DNA from: an uncultured Collinsella sp.
GTDB lineage: Bacteria > Actinomycetota > Coriobacteriia > Coriobacteriales > Coriobacteriaceae
Length of the DNA: 7,530 nucleotides
NCBI GenBank assembly: GCA_900552705.1
Contig: USAX01000092.1
Span: forward strand, 1 to 7,530
Reading direction: 5' to 3'
In this document: positions 1 to 5,531 of the stretch, piece after piece
Layout of the letters: the number at the start of each line of letters is the position of its first letter
Numbering within the stretch: the first letter of the stretch is position 1
Notes under the pieces: generated by a model
What the model was told of the DNA's origin: nothing
The model's input: only the letters and a program-made list of their open reading frames with translations
Databases searched by the model: none
Translations under genes and position numbers: made by a program

Positions 1-408
1 AGCTTTGAAGAGCTGGCGTGCATTATCGAGGGGGTTGCCGCCAAGTGTCCAGAGCTGTCCGATAAGCTGGGCGTTTGTTTGGACACCTGCCATGTGAGCG
101 ATGCCGGCTACGACATCATCCATGATCTGGACGGCGTACTCGACGAGTTCGACCGCGTGGTGGGCATCGATCGCCTGCATGCCGTACACATCAACGATTC
201 GAAGAACCCTTGTGGCGCCCATAAGGATCGCCACGAGTGCATCGGCAAGGGCTACCTGGGTAGTGAAGAGTTTGGCGGCGGTATGCAGGTTATACAGAAT
301 ATTGTATCGAATGGCCGCTTGCGCGCATTGCCATTCATCTTGGAGACACCGAACGAACTTGCAGGTTATGCGGCTGAAATCAAACTGTTAAGGTCGTTGC
401 AGCAGTAA
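1..408 (+). CDS. nfo: Endonuclease IV (Nfo), C-terminal part, truncated by window edge
   Basis: This is the last 135 residues of an AP endonuclease of the Nfo/endonuclease IV family, read in frame from base 1 to a TAA stop at 406-408; the start lies outside the window. Seen in the sequence: the signature block GVCLDTCHVSDAGYD, the block LHAVHINDSKNP, DRHECIGKGYLG, and the late ILETPNE. In this family the His, Asp and Glu residues of these blocks bind the trinuclear zinc site, and the enzyme cuts DNA 5' of abasic sites in base excision repair. All the C-terminal metal-ligand blocks are intact, so the gene looks functional. It is followed by a 147-nt gap and then the amino-acid transporter genes, and there is no sign that it belongs to their operon. 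A methionine inside the DTCH region (base 103) is not the real start. Confidence 0.95.
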   Translation, partial: SFEELACIIEGVAAKCPELSDKLGVCLDTCHVSDAGYDIIHDLDGVLDEFDRVVGIDRLHAVHINDSKNPCGAHKDRHECIGKGYLGSEEFGGGMQVIQNIVSNGRLRALPFILETPNELAGYAAEIKLLRSLQQ

Positions 409-415
409 AGGCTGC

Positions 416-458
416 CATAAAGTGGAGTGCTCCATTCACGTTATGGGTTTGTTTCAAT
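416..458 (+). terminator. Imperfect dyad downstream of nfo, possible weak terminator
   Basis: CATAA (416-420) plus GTG (422-424) pairs with CAC (437-439) plus TTATG (441-445), with one mismatch (421/440). Inside it TGGAG (423-427) faces CTCCA (430-434). A T-rich stretch, GGTTTGTTTC, follows. It sits 8 nt after the nfo stop, where a terminator is expected. The stem is AT-rich and broken, so it could instead be an operator-like dyad. Confidence 0.35.
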
Positions 459-469
459 CAGTTTTCTAA

Positions 470-498
470 TTGCAGATTCTTCCAAGCGGGTGCATAAT
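470..498 (+). promoter_or_regulatory. Putative sigma-70-type promoter of the amino-acid ABC operon
   Basis: A -35 TTGCAG (470-475) and a -10 CATAAT (493-498) are separated by exactly 17 bp, each close to consensus. Transcription would start near 505, leaving a leader of about 50 nt before the ATG at 556. The site lies in the only non-coding gap upstream of the binding-protein gene. This is inference from motif and spacing only. Confidence 0.55.
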
Positions 499-515
499 AA
501 CCATCAGTTTTTGCA

Positions 516-537
516 GACCTCTGAATCAAACGAGGTC
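516..537 (+). promoter_or_regulatory. Inverted repeat in the leader of the binding-protein gene
   Basis: GACCTC (516-521) and GAGGTC (532-537) are perfect inverted copies separated by 10 nt. They lie between the predicted transcription start and the ribosome binding site AGGAG (544-548). This could form a leader RNA hairpin next to the ribosome binding site, or be a protein-binding dyad. No known regulator motif was recognised. Confidence 0.35.
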
Positions 538-555
538 ACCGGAAGGAGACTGATT

Positions 556-1416
556 ATGAAGCTGAAGAAGCTCGGCGCATTTGCCGCCACGGGTGCTATG
601 GCGCTCGCCCTTGCTCTGACGGGCTGCGGCTCGTCCAACGCCACCTCTGGTTCTGATGCTGGTTCCAGCAGCTCTGACGACGCTAAGGTCGAGAAGGTCG
701 ACGGCTCCAAGGAGTACGCGCTCGTCAAGGACGGTACGCTCACCGTCGGCACCTCTGCCGAGTACGCGCCGTTTGAGTACAAGGATGACAACGGCGACTA
801 CCAGGGCTTTGACCTTGAACTCATCAAGGCTATCGGTGACAAGTTGGGTCTGGATGTCGAGTACGTCAACAACGACTTCGACACGCTCGTCCCCGGCGTT
901 GCTTCGGGCGCCAAGTACGACGTCGCCATCGCGGCTATCACCGACACTCCCGAGCGTGAGAAGGAAGTTACTTTCTCCGATTCCTACTACATGGACGATC
1001 AGGCTATCGTGACCAAGGTCGATAACACCGACATCACGGCCGACAACTACAGCGAGAAGCTCAACAACGCCGACGCTACCATCATCGTCCAGTCTGGATC
1101 GACCGCCGAAGCCTTTGCCCAGGAGAACTTCCCCAAGGCCAAGATCGTCCCCTACAAGGACGCTACCGAGTGCTTCAGCGCCCTGCAGTCCGATAAGGGT
1201 GACGCCGTAGTCACCAACCGCTCCGTTGCCAGCCAGCTGACCGCCGAGCAGTTCAACACCTGCCAGACCATCAAGCAGGTCAGCACCGGCGAGGAGTACG
1301 CCATCGCCATCAACCAGGGCAATACCAAGCTCAAGGACGACATCAACCAGGCCATCAAGGACCTGACTGACGACGGTACCGTCGACGCCCTCATGGCTAA
1401 GTACAGCATCAAGTAA
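556..1416 (+). CDS. Amino-acid ABC transporter substrate-binding lipoprotein
   Basis: A 286-residue extracellular solute-binding protein of family 3 (polar amino acids), anchored to the membrane as a lipoprotein. The start is the ATG at 556, with AGGAG 7 nt upstream; it gives a normal signal peptide (MKLKKLG, then an Ala/Leu-rich core) ending in the lipobox LTGC with the lipidated Cys at residue 24. An in-frame extension back to 427 has no ribosome site and would bury the signal peptide. Residues 25-42 are a Ser/Gly/Asp linker. Family blocks seen: GTSAEYAPFEY (65-75), GFDLELIKAIGDKLG (84-98), AAITDTPEREK (126-136, with the Arg that usually grips the ligand carboxylate) and VQSGSTAE (178-185). 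The block DAVVTNRSVA (216-225) has Asn221 where the family usually has Asp for the ligand amino group. The length is normal. It is the first gene of the importer, delivering substrate to the downstream permease and ATPase. The exact amino acid cannot be read from sequence. Confidence 0.96.
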   Translation: MKLKKLGAFAATGAMALALALTGCGSSNATSGSDAGSSSSDDAKVEKVDGSKEYALVKDGTLTVGTSAEYAPFEYKDDNGDYQGFDLELIKAIGDKLGLDVEYVNNDFDTLVPGVASGAKYDVAIAAITDTPEREKEVTFSDSYYMDDQAIVTKVDNTDITADNYSEKLNNADATIIVQSGSTAEAFAQENFPKAKIVPYKDATECFSALQSDKGDAVVTNRSVASQLTAEQFNTCQTIKQVSTGEEYAIAINQGNTKLKDDINQAIKDLTDDGTVDALMAKYSIK

Positions 1417-1436
1417 ATTAATGCTTGATTGCGTGC

Positions 1437-1467
1437 GGGCCCTTTCCGTTTTGCGGAGAGGGCCTTT
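1437..1467 (+). terminator. Hairpin between binding-protein and permease genes, likely attenuating terminator
   Basis: GGCCCTTTCCG (1438-1448) pairs with CGGAGAGGGCC (1454-1464): an 11-bp stem with one G-U wobble and a TTTTG loop. Only a short T run (TTT, then GCGCTTCTCTC) follows. It starts about 20 nt after the binding-protein stop and lies before the permease ribosome site. A strong stem with a poor T tract fits partial termination and 3'-end protection of the binding-protein mRNA, which would give more binding protein than permease. This arrangement is common in ABC importer operons. Confidence 0.7.
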
Positions 1468-1532
1468 GCGCTTCTCTCGACGGACCGCGTTTCCGTCTCG
1501 TTTTGCCGGCAACTTCTACGATAGGAGCCACC

Positions 1533-2894
1533 TTGTCTCGACTGAACAAAGGGGCCGCGGAGCAGCGTTTTCCACTGCCCGCTTTGCTCCAAAAGCTAGC
1601 CTGCGTCATGGCCGTGGCGCTCGCGCTGGTGTGCGCGGGGGCATATGCGCCCACGACCGCCCAGGCGCTTGAGACCGCAAAGATTACCGCCCGACCCAAC
1701 ACCGGTTCGGGCAGCGCTGTGGTCGGCGGCACCGAGACGCGCATTACCTGGGAGGTTCAGGCCGATGCTGACGAGGAGCTGAGTGGTCTTTCGCTGACGT
1801 TTGTCGACGGCACGACGTTTGGTACCGATGACACGCGATTGACGATGCTCTCGGGCGAGGACCTCATGGATCGTACGCCCATGAAGCCCACGTGCAAGGT
1901 CGACGGCCAGACGCTCAAGATCGACTTTGGCGAGACGGCGCCTGCCGGCGGCTTTTTCCGTGTCGAGGTTTACGGCGTGACGTTTCCCGTCGAGGGCGGC
2001 GACGAGGCCTTTAGTGGCACCTATACGCTCGCCGACGGTTCGACCAAGAAGATTTCCAAGATTCCTTCCGTCGAGATCAAGGGCGTGACGGCATTCGGTA
2101 ACTTCCTGGCCGATCTTAAGGAGCAGCCGTGGGTCGAGGCTTGGAACTCCAATATGTTCCTGCGCCTGTTCTTGAACCCGGTCATTTTGGTCCAAAGCCT
2201 TCCGATCGTCTTTAAGGGCTTCCTCATGTCGCTCTCGATCGTGCTCGTGGCGTTTCCGCTGGCAATTCCCTTTGGCTTTGCCTTGTCGCTCATGCGCATC
2301 TCCAAGTCACGCATCCTGCGTTGCCTTGCCGGCATCTATGTGAATATCATCCGTGGTACGCCGGCGTTCCTGCAGATCTACATCGCGTTCTTTGGCCTGC
2401 CGCTGGCCGGCGTCAAGGTTGACGACTATGTGCTGGGCGTCATCGTCATGGCCATGAACTCGTCCGCCTATCTGTGTGAGATCTTCCGCGCCGGTATTCA
2501 GTCGATCCCCAAGGGCCAAAACGAGGCGGCTCGCTCTCTGGGCATGAACGCCTTCCAGACACTGCTCTACGTTATGATTCCGCAGACGTTCCGCAATGTC
2601 CTGCCTACGTTGACCAGCGAGTTCATCCTGCTTTACAAGGATACGTCGCTGCTCGCGGCCGTGGGCGTGGTCGAGATCGTCATGAACGCCCGCACCATCG
2701 TGGCAACGACGGGCTCCATCACGCCGTATGTGGTTGCCGCCCTGTTCTACCTGGTCATCACCCTGCCGCTTGCTCGCTTGGTGAGCGGTCTTGAGGCGAG
2801 GCTTCTGGGTACTGCCGAAACCAAGAAGAAGCGTCCCACCAAGAGCGCCGGACAGGTTGTCGCGACGCCCGCCGACCATATCGCTGGTCTGTAA
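1533..2894 (+). CDS. Amino-acid ABC transporter permease with secreted N-terminal domain
   Basis: The membrane subunit (HisM/GlnP type) of the importer, 453 residues, about twice the usual size for the family. I choose the TTG at 1533: AGGAG (1523-1527) lies 5 nt upstream and the next residues form a signal peptide. The in-frame ATG at 1425 lies before the intergenic hairpin, has no ribosome site, and the extra residues look random. Layout: hydrophobic signal about 20-40 with a likely cleavage after AQA (43-45); a soluble Thr/Asp/Gly-rich, probably beta-rich region 46-205; then five membrane segments (about 229-252, 274-292, 299-318, 366-383, 395-417). Permease-core motifs are present: RGTPAFLQIYIAFFGLP (274-290) and the EAA loop EAARSLGMNAFQ (331-342) followed by IPQTFRNVLP, which docks onto the ATPase. 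The N-terminus of such permeases normally faces outwards, so an exported domain fits the topology. That domain is not the binding-protein fold used in known GlnP fusions, and I do not recognise it. The C-terminal tail is Lys-rich and cytoplasmic. Confidence 0.93.
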   Translation: MSRLNKGAAEQRFPLPALLQKLACVMAVALALVCAGAYAPTTAQALETAKITARPNTGSGSAVVGGTETRITWEVQADADEELSGLSLTFVDGTTFGTDDTRLTMLSGEDLMDRTPMKPTCKVDGQTLKIDFGETAPAGGFFRVEVYGVTFPVEGGDEAFSGTYTLADGSTKKISKIPSVEIKGVTAFGNFLADLKEQPWVEAWNSNMFLRLFLNPVILVQSLPIVFKGFLMSLSIVLVAFPLAIPFGFALSLMRISKSRILRCLAGIYVNIIRGTPAFLQIYIAFFGLPLAGVKVDDYVLGVIVMAMNSSAYLCEIFRAGIQSIPKGQNEAARSLGMNAFQTLLYVMIPQTFRNVLPTLTSEFILLYKDTSLLAAVGVVEIVMNARTIVATTGSITPYVVAALFYLVITLPLARLVSGLEARLLGTAETKKKRPTKSAGQVVATPADHIAGL

Positions 2895-2906
2895 GGAGGT
2901 TCTATT

Positions 2907-3659
2907 ATGAGCGAAACCAATAACTCGAACGAGGTCGTCGTCAGCATCAAGAATCTCCAGAAGGCCTTTGGCGACAACGTGGTCCTGCGCGATATCGATC
3001 TGGATGTGCACAAGGGTGAGGTCGTTGTGGTCTTGGGCCCCTCGGGCTCGGGCAAGTCGACGATGCTTCGCTGCATCAATCGTCTGGAGCATCCCACGAG
3101 TGGCTCGATTATCGTTGAGGGCGTGGATGTGTGCGCCAAGGGTGTCGACCTCAACAAAGTGCGTACACACCTGGGCATGGTCTTTCAGCAGTTCAACCTG
3201 TTCCCGCACCTGTCGGTCAAAAAGAACGTCATGCTTGCGCAGCAAAAGGTGCTCAAGCGCAGCAAGGAAGAGGCCGAGAAGATCGCCGTCGAGGAACTCA
3301 CCAAGGTCGGTCTGGCCGAGCGCATCGATTTTATGCCGAGTCAGCTTTCGGGCGGCCAGCAGCAGCGCGTTGCCATCGCCCGCGCCCTGTCGATGAACCC
3401 GCACGTCATGCTCTTTGACGAGGCCACCTCGGCGCTCGACCCCGAGCTTGTCCGCGACGTGCTGGGCGTTATGCGCGATCTGGCCCGCGACGGCATGACC
3501 ATGATCGTCGTGACGCACGAGATGGGCTTTGCCCGCGATGTCGCCGACCGCGTCGTCTTTATGGACGGCGGCGTCATTGTGGAAGAGGGTACGCCGAGCG
3601 AGGTCTTCGACCACCCCAAGAGCGAGCGCACCAAGGCGTTCTTGGGCAATATCTCGTAG
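2907..3659 (+). CDS. Amino-acid ABC transporter ATP-binding protein (GlnQ/HisP type)
   Basis: A 250-residue ATPase, the normal length for the polar amino-acid uptake family, which hydrolyses ATP on the inner face of the membrane to drive import. All nucleotide-binding motifs are intact: Walker A GPSGSGKST (44-52), Q-loop FQQ (93-95), signature LSGGQQQR (147-154), Walker B VMLFDE (167-172), D-loop SALD (175-178) and the switch His204 in VTHE. FQQFNLFPHLSVKKNV (93-108) is typical of the GlnQ/HisP branch. AAGGAGG overlaps the permease stop, and the ATG follows that stop by 12 nt, so translation is probably coupled to the permease. It is the last gene of the operon and is followed 25 nt later by a strong terminator stem. 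Confidence 0.98.
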   Translation: MSETNNSNEVVVSIKNLQKAFGDNVVLRDIDLDVHKGEVVVVLGPSGSGKSTMLRCINRLEHPTSGSIIVEGVDVCAKGVDLNKVRTHLGMVFQQFNLFPHLSVKKNVMLAQQKVLKRSKEEAEKIAVEELTKVGLAERIDFMPSQLSGGQQQRVAIARALSMNPHVMLFDEATSALDPELVRDVLGVMRDLARDGMTMIVVTHEMGFARDVADRVVFMDGGVIVEEGTPSEVFDHPKSERTKAFLGNIS

Positions 3660-3684
3660 CTGCTTTGCAAAGCTATCCTTACGG

Positions 3685-3720
3685 AAAGCGGGGGCTGGAT
3701 TGATTCCAGCCCCCGCTTTT
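3685..3720 (+). terminator. Strong intrinsic terminator of the ABC operon, possibly bidirectional
   Basis: A perfect 15-bp stem, AAAGCGGGGGCTGGA (3685-3699) with its complement (3705-3719), has a 5-nt loop and ends in TTTT on the + strand. On the minus strand the stem ends in TTT then CCG, so it may also stop transcripts of the flavodoxin operon, which ends at 3776 and has no other hairpin. A 12-bp palindrome, GCTTTGCAAAGC (3662-3673), lies just upstream. Confidence 0.92.
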
Positions 3721-3775
3721 GTAGGGTGCAGTCGTGTTTTGAGATGGGCCCGATTCGATGGGGCGTGTGGCGCTG

Positions 3776-4195
3776 CTAGGCCAGCTCGGCTCCGAGGGCC
3801 TTGCAGGCCGCCTCGCCCTCATCGTCGGGCGCATCGTAGCAAATGACGGAGTCCACGACGTTGACGCCGGCCTCGTCGGCGTCGGCCTTCCAGTTGTCCA
3901 TCCACTCGCCCTCGGCCCACGAATAGGAGCCAAAGAGGACGACCTTCTTGTCGCCGAGGGTCTCCTTGACCTCATCCCACATAGGCTGAAACTCGTCATA
4001 CTCAAGCTCCTCGGAGCCCATGGCGGGGCAGCCGAAGGCGAAGGCATCATATTCGGCGGCCTTGTCGGCGGAGAAGTCGGCGCAGGAGATGGCCTCTGCC
4101 TCGGCTCCGGCTGACGTCGCGCCCTCGGCGACGAAGTTGGCCATGGCTTCGGTGTTACCCGTACCGCTCCAATAGACGACGGCAATCTTGCTCAT
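3776..4195 (-). CDS. Flavodoxin, short-chain
   Basis: A 139-residue cytoplasmic flavodoxin, a small FMN-binding electron carrier that can replace ferredoxin, often when iron is scarce. The ATG at 4195 is preceded by AAAGGA at a 6-nt distance. The N-terminal strand IAVVYWSGTGNTEAMA (4-19) contains the FMN phosphate loop (SGTGNT, 10-15). The segment FGCPAMGSEELEY (54-66) corresponds to the first flavin-flanking loop, and VVLFGSYSWAEGEWMDNW (85-102) holds the second, with its aromatic residues. Length and motifs fit the clostridial-type short-chain group, and the protein is highly acidic as expected. It is the second gene of a minus-strand pair, 46 nt after the DUF3793 gene and without a clear terminator between, so the two are probably co-transcribed. 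The in-frame region upstream of 4195 is not coding; it runs antiphase through the DUF3793 gene. The redox partner is unknown. Confidence 0.96.
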   Translation of the reverse strand: MSKIAVVYWSGTGNTEAMANFVAEGATSAGAEAEAISCADFSADKAAEYDAFAFGCPAMGSEELEYDEFQPMWDEVKETLGDKKVVLFGSYSWAEGEWMDNWKADADEAGVNVVDSVICYDAPDDEGEAACKALGAELA

Positions 4196-4241
4196 GTTGA
4201 GTCCTTTCGGTTGTGCGGCACGCGGCCGCGGTTTATACGTT

Positions 4242-4946
4242 CTATCGGGTTGCCTGGGCAAGTTGTGCCAGGCTGTAGCCCTGCTGATAGACATAGGTGA
4301 GGTATTGCGTGCAGGCGCGATAGGAGTCGAAGGTCGTGAGCGCCTGCTCGACATTCGTGTAGACCTTCCAGGCGCCAAAGACCTTGTAGTTTTCGCCATG
4401 CTGGACGATAAACTGATGCACGTCTTCGTAGGGATAGCCCAAAAAGTAGCCAATTTCGTGGGGGAACTCGCAGGTGCAACCCTTATCGCAAGGCCTATCT
4501 TGGGCGAGTGCGCAAGGGCTGCTGCCATAAGCGCTTTCCGCGGCATTGCTGCTGGCCTGCGTGATACGCGCGGCGAGATGCACGAGGGATGAGGGCAGGT
4601 TGCGGATATCGTAGCCTTCGCTGACAAGCGCGCTTGCGGCTCGGGGGTCGGATAGGTAGCGCATGAGATCCGCGGGGCGGTATACGTAGACGAGCGCTCC
4701 GCAAGGTCGCCAGACCAAAACACTCAGGTGGATGCCGAGCGGATCGAGCTCATGATTGCACTGAGCGATAACGTTGAGCAGACGCGTTCGGCGATCTTCG
4801 ATTGCCGCGGTTGCGCTCGAGCCATCTTGACGGGCGTAGACGCCGGGATAGGTAAAGAGCGAAGCGGGTTTGATGCCCGCGAGCGTGGGGGAGCAGTTAC
4901 GCACGACCGCCGTCTGAAACGTTGGGATGTCAATGGTCCGAGTCAC
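4242..4946 (-). CDS. DUF3793 family protein, cysteine-rich variant
   Basis: A 234-residue protein recognised as DUF3793 from CSPTLAGIKPASLF (18-31), LVYVYRPADL (85-94) and the family hallmark FPHEIGYFLGYPYEDV (161-176) followed by WKVY (193-196). The function of the family is unknown; in Firmicutes it often lies beside flavodoxin and iron-uptake genes, as it does here beside a flavodoxin. There is no signal peptide or membrane segment, so it is probably cytoplasmic. The start is a GTG at 4946, with GAAAGGAG 4 nt upstream and no other in-frame start nearby. There is a notable cysteine cluster, C145, C153, C157, C159 (C-x7-C-x3-C-x-C), directly before FPHEIG, plus C18, C63, C82 and C212. That cluster could bind metal or an Fe-S cluster, which is inference only. 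It is the first gene of the minus-strand operon and is transcribed from the promoter at 4986-5013. Confidence 0.88.
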   Translation of the reverse strand: MTRTIDIPTFQTAVVRNCSPTLAGIKPASLFTYPGVYARQDGSSATAAIEDRRTRLLNVIAQCNHELDPLGIHLSVLVWRPCGALVYVYRPADLMRYLSDPRAASALVSEGYDIRNLPSSLVHLAARITQASSNAAESAYGSSPCALAQDRPCDKGCTCEFPHEIGYFLGYPYEDVHQFIVQHGENYKVFGAWKVYTNVEQALTTFDSYRACTQYLTYVYQQGYSLAQLAQATR

Positions 4947-4970
4947 GTCGCTCCTTTCGAGTCCTCACTT

Positions 4971-5014
4971 GTTAACCTAGGAAAACTTATACACGAAAGT
5001 AAGCCTAGGTCAAC
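4971..5014. promoter_or_regulatory. Large inverted repeat with two CCTAGG-centred sites (putative operator)
   Basis: GTTAACCTAGGAAAACTT (4971-4988) and the inverted copy at 4997-5014 match at 14 of 18 positions. Each is built on the palindrome CCTAGG (4976-4981 and 5004-5009), centres 28 bp apart. One copy overlaps the -35 and the other the start point of the minus-strand promoter. The TAAGCCTAGGTCAA flavour recalls DtxR/IdeR-type iron boxes but is not a clean match. The regulator is therefore unassigned. Confidence 0.6.
4986..5013 (-). promoter_or_regulatory. Promoter of the DUF3793-flavodoxin operon
   Basis: On the minus strand a -35 TTGACC (5013-5008) and a -10 TATAAG (4991-4986) are 16 bp apart, both close to the sigma-70 consensus. 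Transcription would start near 4979, about 33 nt before the GTG. The -35 lies inside one CCTAGG-centred site and the start point lies on the other, so a protein binding there would block the promoter. Confidence 0.65.
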
Positions 5015-5068
5015 TAAAAAGTAAGAAAAGGGAAACTAATTGATCGAACGGACATGGTTTTGGGTTAA

Positions 5069-5102
5069 GATAGGGACACCCCATGGGGGTATCTAGATAG
5101 GG
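5069..5102. promoter_or_regulatory. CsoR-like palindromic operator upstream of the HMA gene
   Basis: ACCCCATGGGGGT (5078-5090) contains a perfect 10-bp palindrome (5079-5088) and runs into TATC, giving the AT-flanked C-tract/G-tract layout of CsoR/RcnR family operators. The direct repeat GATAGGG (5069-5075 and 5096-5102) flanks it on both sides. A possible -10 TAAGAT (5066-5071) lies just upstream, although no convincing -35 at normal spacing was found. A repressor here would cover the transcription start of the HMA gene. Confidence 0.5.
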
Positions 5103-5121
5103 CTACTTGAAAGGGGAACGC

Positions 5122-5505
5122 ATGAGTGACTTGCTCAACCCTGCGAATCTCATCGTGCTGGCCGTCATTGCCGTCGGCATGTTTTTTGGACTGCGTCGCA
5201 TTGCCGCTTCGACACACGGGAAGAGTTGTTGCAGCGATGGCGCGAGCGGTAAGAAGGCCAAGAAGGTAGTGGTTGCGGATACCGATCTGTCCCACTACCC
5301 CTATAGCGATGAGCTGCTCATCGGCGGTATGAGCTGCGATGGCTGCGCTCAGAATGTGGCCAATGCCCTCAATGCACTGGATGGCGTGTGGGCAACGGTG
5401 ACGTATGCGGACCACACGGCACGCGTGCGCTCTAAGCAGCCGATCGATCGCGGTGCTCTCGTGGCGGCCGTGAAGGACGCGGGTTACTACGTCATGACGC
5501 TGTAA
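5122..5505 (+). CDS. Small membrane-anchored protein with heavy-metal-associated (HMA) domain
   Basis: A 127-residue protein. The ATG at 5122 has AAGGGGA 4 nt upstream; an in-frame TTG at 5107 would start before that ribosome site and is rejected. Layout: one membrane helix at about 8-25, then basic residues and a Cys pair (C36-C37) in HGKSCCSDG; a Lys-rich linker (44-48); then an HMA fold from about 64 to 125 with the metal-binding motif GMSCDGC (Cys72 and Cys75) and the closing VKDAGYYV. HMA domains bind Cu(I) or similar soft metals and hand them to P-type ATPases or repressors. The N-terminal part resembles the small FeoB-associated Cys-rich membrane proteins. So it looks like a membrane-tethered metallochaperone with its domain inside the cell, although no ATPase gene is in view. 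It is divergent from the DUF3793-flavodoxin operon, and a CsoR-like palindrome lies upstream. No hairpin directly follows its stop. Confidence 0.88.
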   Translation: MSDLLNPANLIVLAVIAVGMFFGLRRIAASTHGKSCCSDGASGKKAKKVVVADTDLSHYPYSDELLIGGMSCDGCAQNVANALNALDGVWATVTYADHTARVRSKQPIDRGALVAAVKDAGYYVMTL

Positions 5506-5531
5506 GCGCCGCCTTGGATGCATTTCCTTGT

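Noticed and set aside
427..555. Upstream extension of the binding-protein gene
   Set aside because: It would place 43 unrelated residues before a normal lipoprotein signal peptide, has no ribosome site, and runs across the predicted promoter and leader hairpin.
526..1512. Long antisense open frame (328 codons) opposite the binding-protein gene
   Set aside because: It is a by-product of GC-rich third positions in the real gene. Its translation is repetitive (Val/Leu/Gly/Asp) with no family motifs, and the + strand gene has full family motifs and a lipobox.
1425..1532. Upstream extension of the permease to an earlier ATG
   Set aside because: It runs through the intergenic hairpin, has no ribosome site, and buries the signal peptide. 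The TTG at 1533 has AGGAG at the right distance.
2307..3614. Long antisense open frame (435 codons) across the permease/ATPase junction
   Set aside because: It is His/Asp/Arg-rich, lacks known motifs, and lies opposite two well-supported genes with clear motifs.
3662..3673. Palindrome GCTTTGCAAAGC as an operator or attachment site
   Set aside because: It lies between the ATPase stop and its terminator, has no second copy in the window, and has no integrase or promoter nearby.
4196..4241. GC-rich palindrome CGCGGCCGCG between DUF3793 and flavodoxin as a terminator
   Set aside because: The dyad is short, has no loop, and no T run follows on the minus strand. The genes are more likely co-transcribed.
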